From positions 62,001 to 126,000 of the forward strand of contig CANMUS010000001.1 of the NCBI GenBank assembly GCA_947501215.1: a stretch of DNA of 64,000 bases, written 5' to 3'. Shown in pieces: positions 40,301-47,988 of the stretch; positions within the stretch are counted from its first letter, which is position 1; each line of letters begins with the position of its first letter. This DNA comes from an uncultured Erythrobacter sp. GTDB lineage: Bacteria; Pseudomonadota; Alphaproteobacteria; Sphingomonadales; Sphingomonadaceae. The position numbers and the translations under genes are program-made. Under the pieces are notes generated by a model. That model made no database searches and was not told the DNA's origin. It was given only the letters and a program-made list of their open reading frames with translations.

Positions 40301-40683
40301 CCGGCGGGGATCAGTTCGACGCGATCGTCCGGTTCGGGGACAGGGCGCACATCCGACGTGTCGTTGTGCATAACCATGACACTGCAACCATCGATTTGGT
40401 GATCGACCGCCGCGATCATCTCGGCGTCCTCCGGTGCGGCAGCCTCCCGCCGCAGCGAAGGCTGGCCATTAGACTCGCGAACTTGAGTGATGGTCTGCTC
40501 GCAGTCGTCCACGGTGATCGGCTCTTCAGGACAACCTTCGGGATTGAAAACCGGTACGCTCCCGTCGCACGGGGTCGTTTCCGCCGCCATTTCGGGCTCG
40601 CCAGCCGGCGTGCGCTTCTCGTCGGGCTCCGACGCAATGGCAACACCTGCCAAGGCTAGGGCAGGGAGGACAAAAAAGCGCAT
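40297..40683 (-). CDS. Small exported protein of unknown function
   Basis: A 128-residue protein with an N-terminal signal peptide (MRFFVLPALALAGVAIA) and an acidic, Pro/Glu-rich mature part containing four cysteines (TPCDG, EGCPEE, DDCEQ, DGCSV) that may form two disulphides. GGAG lies 6 bases before the chosen ATG, which fixes the start against longer readings. Family not recognised. Confidence 0.75.
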   Translation of the reverse strand: MRFFVLPALALAGVAIASEPDEKRTPAGEPEMAAETTPCDGSVPVFNPEGCPEEPITVDDCEQTITQVRESNGQPSLRREAAAPEDAEMIAAVDHQIDGCSVMVMHNDTSDVRPVPEPDDRVELIPAG

Positions 40684-40703
40684 TGTGGTCTCCTTCGTTG
40701 CTC

Positions 40704-41537
40704 TCATGCGGGCTCGCGCACCGGGTGCACAAGGCTGACGAGGACGAAGCTGATCAGCATCAACAGGAACCAGCTTCCCAGTTTGGCCAGGCTGACCGGC
40801 TGCCAGCCGTCCTCCTGCCCCGGGTAGGTCCAGGCGCGAGCGAAGGTACCGATATTCTCTGCACCCCAGATGAATAACGCGACCAGAAAGAAGCCGAGAA
40901 GCAGCGGCATCCAGCGATACTCCACCCAGTTGCGGAAGTGAATTTTCGTTCGCCAGAACAGCAGGATCGTGAGGCCGAACAGCAAGTAGCGAATGTCCGG
41001 CAGCCAGTGGTGTGCGAAAAAATTCACGTAGATCGCCGCCGCCAGCGTGTAGGTCGCCCAGCGTGCGGGATAGTGCGAATAACGAAAGTCGAAGATGCGC
41101 CAGACGCGGGCGATGTAGCTTCCTACCGCCGCGTACATGAACCCCGAGAATAGCGGCACGTCGCCAATCCGCAGCACGCTCGGTTCGGGGTAGATCCACG
41201 ATCCCGCTGCTGTCTTGAACAGCTCCATCACCGTTCCGACGATATGGAAGAGGAAGATGACCTTGGCCTCCGACCATGTCTCCAACCGGAAGGCTAGCAT
41301 CGCCGCCTGAATTGCAACGGCTGCCAAGGTGATGAAATCGTATCGGGGCAAGGACGCGTCTTCGGGATAAAACAGATGCGTCGCCAGCAGTAGCGCCAGC
41401 GTCAGTCCACCGAACAGGCAGGCCCAAGCCTGCTTGAACCCGAACAGCAGGAACTCGTAGAGCCACAGCCGCCAGCCCGTGCCCGGATCGAACTGCTCGA
41501 GCCGGTGGCGGACCGCCTCGAAGCGGGTGTGCCGCAA
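40704..41537 (-). CDS. DUF817 family membrane protein
   Basis: Integral membrane protein of 277 residues with about eight helices. Characteristic segments are FLLFGFKQAWACLFGG, WIYPEPSVLRIGDVPLFSGF and ENIGTFARAWTYPGQEDGW, which match DUF817. No function is known. It lies between the small exported protein and the VWA gene, all on the minus strand. Confidence 0.88.
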   Translation of the reverse strand: MRHTRFEAVRHRLEQFDPGTGWRLWLYEFLLFGFKQAWACLFGGLTLALLLATHLFYPEDASLPRYDFITLAAVAIQAAMLAFRLETWSEAKVIFLFHIVGTVMELFKTAAGSWIYPEPSVLRIGDVPLFSGFMYAAVGSYIARVWRIFDFRYSHYPARWATYTLAAAIYVNFFAHHWLPDIRYLLFGLTILLFWRTKIHFRNWVEYRWMPLLLGFFLVALFIWGAENIGTFARAWTYPGQEDGWQPVSLAKLGSWFLLMLISFVLVSLVHPVREPA

Positions 41538-41543
41538 GGCGTC

Positions 41544-42725
41544 CTATCCTTGCTTGCGGCTCAATTCGCGCATCGCGTCGTCGAGGCCGTCCAGCGTCAG
41601 CGGATACATCCGGTCGTTGACGAGGTGTTTCATCACCTTGGTCGACTGCGAATATCCCCACTGCTTTTCGGGCACGGGATTGAGCCAGACGGTCGCGGGA
41701 TAGGTGTTGGTGACCCGCTGCATCCAGGTGGCGCCCGCTTCCTCGTTCATATGCTCCACGCTGCCGCCCGCATGGGTGATCTCATAGGGGCTCATGGCTG
41801 CGTCGCCGACGAACACGACCTTGTAGTCGTGGCCGTATTTGTGGAGAATATCCCAGGTCTTGGTCCGCTCCTGCCAGCGCCGGCGATTGTCCTTCCACAC
41901 GCCTTCGTAGAGGCAATTGTGGAAGTAGAAGAATTCGAGATTCTTGAACTCGCTGGTGGCCGCGCTGAACAGCTCTTCGGTGATCTTGATGAACGGGTCC
42001 ATCGACCCGCCCACATCTAGGAACAGCAGCAGCTTCACCGCATTGCGCCGCTCCGGTCGCATATGGATGTCGAGCCAGCCCTGCTTCGCCGTACCGTCGA
42101 TGGTCGCATCGATGTCGAGCTGGTCCGCCGCGCCTTCGCGCGCGAAGCGGCGCAGTCGACGCAGCGCCATCTTGATGTTGCGGGTGCCCAGTTCCTTGGT
42201 GTTGTCGAGGTTCTTGAACTCGCGCTTGTCCCACACCTTGATCGCGCGCTTGTGCTTGCTCTCCCCACCGATCCGCACGCCTTCGGGGTTGTAGCCCGAA
42301 TTGCCGAACGGGCTGGTGCCGCCGGTGCCGATCCACTTGTTGCCGCCCTGGTGGCGCTTTTCCTGCTCCTCGAGCCGCTTTTTCAGCGTCTCCATGATCT
42401 CGTCCCAGTCACCCAGCGACTTGATCTTTTCCATCTCCTCGTCGGAAAGGAACTTCTCAGCGACGGCCTTCAACCAGTCTTCCGGAATATCGACCGGGTT
42501 CTGGCCGTAATCGGACAGGATGCCCTTGAAGACCTTGGCAAAGACCTGGTCGAAGCGATCGATCAGACCTTCGTCTTTCACGAAGGTCGCGCGGGAGAGG
42601 TAGTAGAAGGCTTCCGGCGTCTGCTCGATCACATCCTTGTCGAGCGCCTCGAGCAGTGTGAGGTGTTCCTTGAAGCTTGCCGAAATTCCGGCAGCGCGCA
42701 GCTCGTCGACGAAATTGAAAAACAT
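41544..42725 (-). CDS. VWA domain protein, CoxE-like
   Basis: A 393-residue protein of the CoxE family. The N-terminal part is helical; a C-terminal von Willebrand A domain carries a MIDAS motif LFLDVGGSMDPF. CoxE-like proteins work with MoxR-type AAA+ ATPases (CoxD) as cofactor-insertion or assembly chaperones. The matching MoxR gene lies about 1.6 kb away on the same strand, beyond the chemoreceptor gene. The target complex is unknown. Confidence 0.88.
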   Translation of the reverse strand: MFFNFVDELRAAGISASFKEHLTLLEALDKDVIEQTPEAFYYLSRATFVKDEGLIDRFDQVFAKVFKGILSDYGQNPVDIPEDWLKAVAEKFLSDEEMEKIKSLGDWDEIMETLKKRLEEQEKRHQGGNKWIGTGGTSPFGNSGYNPEGVRIGGESKHKRAIKVWDKREFKNLDNTKELGTRNIKMALRRLRRFAREGAADQLDIDATIDGTAKQGWLDIHMRPERRNAVKLLLFLDVGGSMDPFIKITEELFSAATSEFKNLEFFYFHNCLYEGVWKDNRRRWQERTKTWDILHKYGHDYKVVFVGDAAMSPYEITHAGGSVEHMNEEAGATWMQRVTNTYPATVWLNPVPEKQWGYSQSTKVMKHLVNDRMYPLTLDGLDDAMRELSRKQG

Positions 42726-42850
42726 GACACAGGCTTAGCGGCCTCTACCGCGATGGCGAAGCGAAAATCGGCGAAGGCTGCTTAACCGGGCAATAACCAT
42801 TCCCGTTTAACCCCTGAATCGGGTCTAGAAATACAGGGACGTGGCCAAGC

Positions 42851-44251
42851 ATGGAAATGCGCGAAATCGCGATGACGGACAGCAAGGACTTGTCGGCAAT
42901 TCCGGAGAGTTGCGGCAAGGTGACGGTCGGGTGCTCCGATGTCGCGGGGATCGTGCAAGGGGTCATCGACTCGTTCGGCCATTTGCGCTCCGAATATGTC
43001 GAATTGCAGGGCACGGTGTCCGCCCTGGACGAAGACCAGCGCATGGTGCTCGAAGCGACCGATGAGGCGCGATTGCTGTCGCAACGTGCGATCGAGCGGC
43101 TTTCCCAGGGTTCCGAGCTTATCGGCAATTCGCTCGGTCAGATCGGTAATCTTCTGGGTCTAGTCGAAACGCTGACCGAACATGTCACCGGCTTCGCTGC
43201 AGCGATGGACCAGGTCCGCCGCAGTTCGCAGGAAATCGACCAGATTGCCGAGACGACGAACATCCTCGCCCTCAATGCGACGATCGAGGCGATGCGTGCT
43301 GGCGAACAAGGCCGCACTTTCGCCGTCGTGGCCAACGAGGTGAAAACACTGGCCAGCGAGACGCGGCGGGCGACCGAGGAAATCGGGCGGACGATCGACA
43401 CGCTTGGCGAAGAAGCCGAACAGGTGATCGAGAAAATCCAAGTCGGTGCCACCGCCAGCGCCGAGGCCAAGAGTTCCGTCACCGCTATCGAACATACGCT
43501 TCAGGGCGTCACCGAACTGATCGGCGAGGTCGATCAGCAGCAGGACCAGATCGCCCGGAATACCGCGACCATTTCGGAACATGTTCACCGCGTCCAGGAT
43601 ACGCTTGGCGATTTCGACACCGCGGTCAGCGACAACGAGCAGAAGCTCGCCACTGCGCATGACCGCATGGAAGATCTCGAACTGACCGCCAGCGACATGT
43701 TCGACAATCTGGTCAAAGCCGGACTTTCGCCGGACGACAGCCTGATGGTGGATAAGGCTCGAAGCTATGCCGAAGAAATAACCAAGCTTGCCGAGGACGC
43801 GCTGGCCGATGGCTCACTGACTATGGAGCAGCTGTTCGACCAGAATTACGTACATGTCGCAGGCACCAATCCCAAGCAGTACAGGACGTCCCTCTGCAAT
43901 TGGGCCGATGCCAACTGGCGCCCCATAAACGACCGGGTGGTTGCCGAAGGCGGCGCGATCATGATGTGTTCGCAGGCCGACATGAACGGGTTCCTTCCCA
44001 CGCATATCAGCGACCGTTGCCGCAAACCCACCGGAGACATCACGCACGATACGACCTACTGCAGGAACGGTCGCATCATGCTGTACGGTATCGACAAGAA
44101 GGCCAAACAGCAGAACGATGCCTTCATGATGGCGGTCTATCGGCAGGAAGGGGACGGGAAGAATTACGTCGTCGTGCGCAATGTCTATGTGCCGATCGTA
44201 ATCAACGGTCGCCGCTGGGGCGACTTCGAACTGGCCTACAGCTTCCGCTGA
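42851..44251 (+). CDS. Soluble methyl-accepting chemotaxis protein
   Basis: Chemoreceptor-like protein of 466 residues lacking membrane helices. The signalling hairpin comes first, with the conserved tip [22 protein letters not shown] at about residues 136-157 (given here by position), flanked by long coiled coils. The sensor-like domain is C-terminal (about 330-466) and rich in Cys, His and Asn: [23 protein letters not shown] and TTYCRNGR. This order is the reverse of classical receptors and suggests sensing of an internal cue such as redox or metal state. Confidence 0.9.
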   Translation: MEMREIAMTDSKDLSAIPESCGKVTVGCSDVAGIVQGVIDSFGHLRSEYVELQGTVSALDEDQRMVLEATDEARLLSQRAIERLSQGSELIGNSLGQIGNLLGLVETLTEHVTGFAAAMDQVRRSSQEIDQIAETTNILALNATIEAMRAGEQGRTFAVVANEVKTLASETRRATEEIGRTIDTLGEEAEQVIEKIQVGATASAEAKSSVTAIEHTLQGVTELIGEVDQQQDQIARNTATISEHVHRVQDTLGDFDTAVSDNEQKLATAHDRMEDLELTASDMFDNLVKAGLSPDDSLMVDKARSYAEEITKLAEDALADGSLTMEQLFDQNYVHVAGTNPKQYRTSLCNWADANWRPINDRVVAEGGAIMMCSQADMNGFLPTHISDRCRKPTGDITHDTTYCRNGRIMLYGIDKKAKQQNDAFMMAVYRQEGDGKNYVVVRNVYVPIVINGRRWGDFELAYSFR

Positions 44252-44270
44252 TTGCATCCCTTATCGACAC

Positions 44271-44310
44271 GCGAAAAAGGGCGCGAACGACTTGGTTCGC
44301 GCCCTTTCGC
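44271..44310. terminator. Bidirectional intrinsic terminator
   Basis: Thirteen-bp perfect stem AAAGGGCGCGAAC (44276-44288) and GTTCGCGCCCTTT (44295-44307) with a 6-base loop, extended by an outer GCGAA/TTCGC. It separates the convergent chemoreceptor and MoxR genes. Confidence 0.85.
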
Positions 44311-44333
44311 TACTTTCTGCTTACTGGACGCTG

Positions 44334-45200
44334 CTAGCTCTGGCGCCGGGCCATGAACGCGAGACGTTCGAACATCATCACGTCCTGCTCGTTCTTGAGC
44401 AGCGCGCCGTGGAGTGGCGGGATGGCGCTGTTGGGATTGGCGTCCTGCAGCGTCTCGAGCGGCATGTCCTCGTTCATCAGCAGTTTCAGCCAGTCGAGCA
44501 GCTCGCTGGTGCTGGGCTTCTTCTTGAGGCCGGGCACTTCGCGCAGCTCGTAGAAGATATCCATCGCCTTCTTGACCAGCGTCTTCTGGATGTCGGGATA
44601 ATGGACATCGATGATCTCCTGCATCGTCTCGCGATCGGGAAACTTGATGTAGTGGAAGAAGCAGCGGCGCAGGAATGCGTCGGGCAGTTCCTTCTCGTTG
44701 TTCGAGGTGATGACCACGATCGGACGTTCCTTCGCCTCGATCCGTTCATGCGTTTCGTAAACGTCGAAGCTCATGCGATCGAGTTCCTGCAACAGATCGT
44801 TGGGAAACTCGATGTCGGCCTTGTCGATTTCGTCGATCAGCAAGACGGGCAGCTGTTCGCTGGTGAATGCTTCCCACAGCTTGCCCTTCTTGATGTAGTT
44901 CGAGATGTCATGGACGCGCTCGTCGCCGAGCTGGCCGTCGCGCAGGCGGGCAACCGCATCGTATTCGTAAAGGCCCTGCTGCGCCTTGGTGGTGGACTTC
45001 ACATTCCACTCGATCAGCGGCGCATCGAGCGCCTTGGAGATTTCGTGCGCGAGGACCGTCTTGCCCGTACCCGGTTCCCCCTTCACCAGCAGCGGACGGC
45101 GCAGCGTTACTGCGGCATTGACCGCGACCTTGAGGTCTTCGGTGGCGATATAGGACTGGGTGCCTTCGAAACGGGTCTGGTCGGAAGTGTTGTCGGCCAT
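44334..45200 (-). CDS. MoxR-family AAA+ ATPase
   Basis: AAA+ chaperone of 288 residues, CoxD/MoxR subfamily. Walker A GEPGTGKT, Walker B LLIDEIDKAD, sensor 1 VVITSNNEKELPDAFLRRC. Start MADNTSDQTRFEGTQ with AAGGGA upstream is chosen over a longer open frame. It presumably works with the CoxE-like VWA protein at 41544-42725. Confidence 0.92.
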   Translation of the reverse strand: MADNTSDQTRFEGTQSYIATEDLKVAVNAAVTLRRPLLVKGEPGTGKTVLAHEISKALDAPLIEWNVKSTTKAQQGLYEYDAVARLRDGQLGDERVHDISNYIKKGKLWEAFTSEQLPVLLIDEIDKADIEFPNDLLQELDRMSFDVYETHERIEAKERPIVVITSNNEKELPDAFLRRCFFHYIKFPDRETMQEIIDVHYPDIQKTLVKKAMDIFYELREVPGLKKKPSTSELLDWLKLLMNEDMPLETLQDANPNSAIPPLHGALLKNEQDVMMFERLAFMARRQS

Positions 45201-45301
45201 CGGTTTTCCCTTGCAACTTGACGGGAGCGTTAGGGGGAGGGCACGCGAAGGGCAAGGGGGCGTTGTAACCTCCACGACCCGCCGGACGGACAGGAGAGAA
45301 T

Positions 45302-46522
45302 ATGCCGACAGAAGCACTCAGCATCACGACCGAAGCGGGCCATGTGCTCGAAGGGTCCCTCGAACTCCCGACGGGGCTTGTGCGGGGCGCTGCACTGTTC
45401 GCGCATTGCTTCACCTGCACGAAGAACAGCAAGGCCGCCGTCACCGTGGCGCGCGCGCTGGCGCAGGAAGGCATTGCGACGCTGCGGTTCGATTTTACCG
45501 GTCTCGGCGGAAGCGAGGGCGAGTTCGGGCGCGCGGGGTTCGCCACCGATGTCAGCGATCTGGTGGATGCGGCCCGCAAGCTTGTCGAGCGTTTCGGAGG
45601 CCCGATCCTGATGGTCGGCCACTCGCTCGGCGGAGCCGCCGTGCTGGCCGCTGCCGACGATCTCGGCTCTGACCACGTCGCCGCAATTGCCACGATCGGC
45701 GCGCCCAGCGATGTGCCGCATGTGCTCGAGAATATCGACGGCGATCTCAACGCAGTCCGGGCTGGCGAGGATACCACGGTCACGATCGGCGGCCGCGAGT
45801 TCAGCCTCAGCAAGGAGTTCCTCGACAAGGTTGAAAGTGCCGACTTGCTTGCCGAAGTGGCGCGCATCCGCAAGCCGCTGATGTTCCTCCACTCGCCGAC
45901 CGACCAGATCGTCGGTATCGAGCACGCTGGCGCGCTTTTTCAGGCGGCGAAACATCCCAAGAGCTTCGTCAGTCTCGAAGGGGCGGACCATTTGCTGGTC
46001 AAGAAGGCCGACGCGCGCTTCGCCGCCACGGTTATCGCGGGATGGGCGCAGCGCTACCTGCCCCTTCGCGACGACTGGCCGATGCCGGAGGACGGCGTGG
46101 TCGTGAAGACCGGCCACGGCAAGTTCGGCACTGAGGTCCACACCAAGGCCCACCGCTTCATCGCCGACGAACCGCGCAGCTATGGCGGCGACGATACCGG
46201 CCCGACGCCCTACGATTTGCTCAATGCCGCGCTCGGCACCTGCACGGCCATGACGATGAAGATGTATGCCGACCGCAAGCAGTGGCCGCTGGACGGCGTG
46301 ACTGTCGAAGTGCGCCACGAACGCCAGCATGCGGAAGAATGCGACCATGTCGAAGCGATGGAGCAGGGCAAGCAACTCCAGGCGCTCCACCGAACGATCA
46401 CGATCGAAGGCAACGGGCTGGACGATGACCAGCGACATAAGCTATTGGAGATAGCGGATAAGTGTCCGGTGCATCGCACTTTGGAAGGCGAATTGCACGT
46501 CCATACCGCGATGCAGGAATGA
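45302..46522 (+). CDS. Bifunctional alpha/beta hydrolase / OsmC protein
   Basis: Two-domain fusion of 406 residues. Residues 1-250 form an alpha/beta hydrolase with GHSLGGAAV as the nucleophile elbow, HSPTDQIVGIEHA for the acid and GADHLLV for the His. Residues 265-406 form an OsmC/Ohr domain with NAALGTCTAMTMKMYADRK holding one active Cys and HRTLEGE near the second (KCPVHR). OsmC members reduce organic peroxides. The combination suggests release and reduction of lipid-linked hydroperoxides, an inference. Confidence 0.93.
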   Translation: MPTEALSITTEAGHVLEGSLELPTGLVRGAALFAHCFTCTKNSKAAVTVARALAQEGIATLRFDFTGLGGSEGEFGRAGFATDVSDLVDAARKLVERFGGPILMVGHSLGGAAVLAAADDLGSDHVAAIATIGAPSDVPHVLENIDGDLNAVRAGEDTTVTIGGREFSLSKEFLDKVESADLLAEVARIRKPLMFLHSPTDQIVGIEHAGALFQAAKHPKSFVSLEGADHLLVKKADARFAATVIAGWAQRYLPLRDDWPMPEDGVVVKTGHGKFGTEVHTKAHRFIADEPRSYGGDDTGPTPYDLLNAALGTCTAMTMKMYADRKQWPLDGVTVEVRHERQHAEECDHVEAMEQGKQLQALHRTITIEGNGLDDDQRHKLLEIADKCPVHRTLEGELHVHTAMQE

Positions 46523-46531
46523 GGTAGGAAA

Positions 46532-47047
46532 ATGTTTCGACTCAAACGCCACGTCGCGCTGAATGCCGGGTTTGCATGCCTGGCTTCGCTCTCTCTCGCC
46601 GGATGTGTCACGCAGATGGACGAAATCGATCAAAGCGATACCCGCACTCCCTTGCTCGAAGCGCGGGTTTCCCATCTTCCCATCCGTCCGCGCAGTAAGA
46701 TTGTCCAATCGCCCTCAGAAGAGAATTTGCGACAAGCTCTTGCGATCGCTGGGGTCGATCATTTCCAGTTCGTCGCAGATTGTGCGGTCGGGCGCGACGG
46801 GGTCATATCTTCGTGCGGAAGGTTTTCCGTCGAACCAGAAACCGCAAACGTGAGAAAGGCAGCAGAAACCCTCTACAGAGGTTTCGCGATTGTGAGGGAA
46901 GGCGCGCCACTCAAGACCAGTGTGACACTTTCTGTTGATGCTCGATTCGAAGGCGTAAACAGCATCGAACGATGTGTCGCGGTCTTGCTGTGCGGAATTC
47001 CGACACCTCCCGCACCCAAGCCTCCAGAGCCACAGCGCCAGCAATAA
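46532..47047 (+). CDS. Putative lipoprotein of unknown function
   Basis: A 171-residue exported protein with signal ending LSLAGC, the lipobox cysteine. The mature region has no known motif; it includes FVADCAVGRDGVISSCGRF and a Pro-rich tail (PTPPAPKPPEPQ). GC content begins to fall here relative to the flanking genes. It lies 9 bases after the hydrolase-OsmC gene. Confidence 0.75.
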   Translation: MFRLKRHVALNAGFACLASLSLAGCVTQMDEIDQSDTRTPLLEARVSHLPIRPRSKIVQSPSEENLRQALAIAGVDHFQFVADCAVGRDGVISSCGRFSVEPETANVRKAAETLYRGFAIVREGAPLKTSVTLSVDARFEGVNSIERCVAVLLCGIPTPPAPKPPEPQRQQ

Positions 47048-47096
47048 ATGGGTGGGAACGATTTTCTCCATATCCCACCCATCCGGAATTTATTGC
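47041..47096. terminator. Palindrome spanning two convergent stop codons
   Basis: GCAATAAA (47041-47048) and TTTATTGC (47089-47096) are exact inverted repeats that include the stop codons of the two convergent genes; inside lies a perfect 9-bp stem TGGGTGGGA (47049-47057) and TCCCACCCA (47073-47081). It probably acts as a shared terminator or RNA end-stabiliser. Confidence 0.65.
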
Positions 47097-47891
47097 GAGT
47101 AAGGCTGCCCGTTATTAGCAGCATAGATGTCGGTAGGTTCCTGAGGAGAACCGTGTTGGCCCGTCGTCGCACCATGCAAGTTCATGTTGATGGCATTTGC
47201 CATCTGCTGCGCTAAAGCTTCGGCAAACGCTTCATTGTTTGTGCCGTACTGGGTATCGTAAAATTGTGAACCATTTACAGTATCATCAGCTCGATGGACT
47301 TGGAAGCTAAGCTGCCAAAAGTTAAACCCAACCTGGTTCATATGCGCAACCTCGTGAAGGATGAGTATGCTCATGCCAGAATCATCGACATAGTTTGGGT
47401 TGCCATAGAAATTCGGATCTTGTCCGTCACCGATAATGTCCTGATAATTGATACTGTCCATATTAGGTCCGGTACCCTCGCCGTAATCGGCAGAACCGAC
47501 ACCATTGTTATTGAAATCGGTACGGTCAGTGACGGTGAACTCAGTATTGAGCAGTTCATCGCGGAACATGGAAACGCTGATGGTCCTTCCGAACACTGTC
47601 ACGGTCGCCAAGGGGCTAGCGTCGTTCAATGCAACGAGGATTCGGAGAACTGCTTTGACAACGCGTTTGGTGGCTTCATTCAAATCGTTCTGATCGGTAT
47701 TCGAATCCGTTTTTTCCCGTTTCGACCGATACTTCGATTGTCGGTTCGGGTGACGACCCGTCCGTCGGAACATTCCGCGGTGCGTAGAAGCGGACTCCGG
47801 GGCTACTCGTCGTTCCAATCGAGAAAGTCAGAATGATAGACCCGTCGCTCTGTTGTTCGCGACGTCCGGTAACGATGATCCTATTGGACAT
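47090..47891 (-). pseudogene. HExxH metallopeptidase-like gene with a frameshift in an A6 run
   Basis: Two overlapping minus-strand frames make one plausible gene. The first (47891 to 47676) begins MSNRIIVTGRREQQSDGS; the second continues with KTDSNTDQNDLNEATKRVV to 47090. They join if one base is removed from the six-A run at 47710-47715, giving about 266 residues. The second part holds ILHEVAHMNQVGF, an HExxH zinc site, and NNEAFAEALAQ, a possible third ligand. No signal peptide. The region is AT-rich (about 45% GC in places). Either a real frameshift, slippage, or a sequence error. Confidence 0.65.
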
Positions 47892-47988
47892 TTCAATCTC
47901 TTGATCTCTGCAAATATCGCAGGATCGGAGCAGCTATCTCACGCTAACCGGTGTAGGATAGGCATTTATTCTCGCTTTGTTCTTTTTC

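Noticed and set aside
47705-47720. Programmed -1 frameshift at A-AAA-AAC on the minus strand
   Set aside because: The heptamer is in the correct phase for -1 slippage, but the -1 frame ends at a TGA nine codons later. The observed continuation needs a +1 shift or loss of one A, so a -1 programmed event does not explain it.
47968-47982. LexA-like box ATTC-N7-GTTC between parE and the HExxH gene
   Set aside because: One base off the alphaproteobacterial GTTC-N7-GTTC pattern in an AT-rich patch, single occurrence, and no SOS-type gene attached. Too weak to call.
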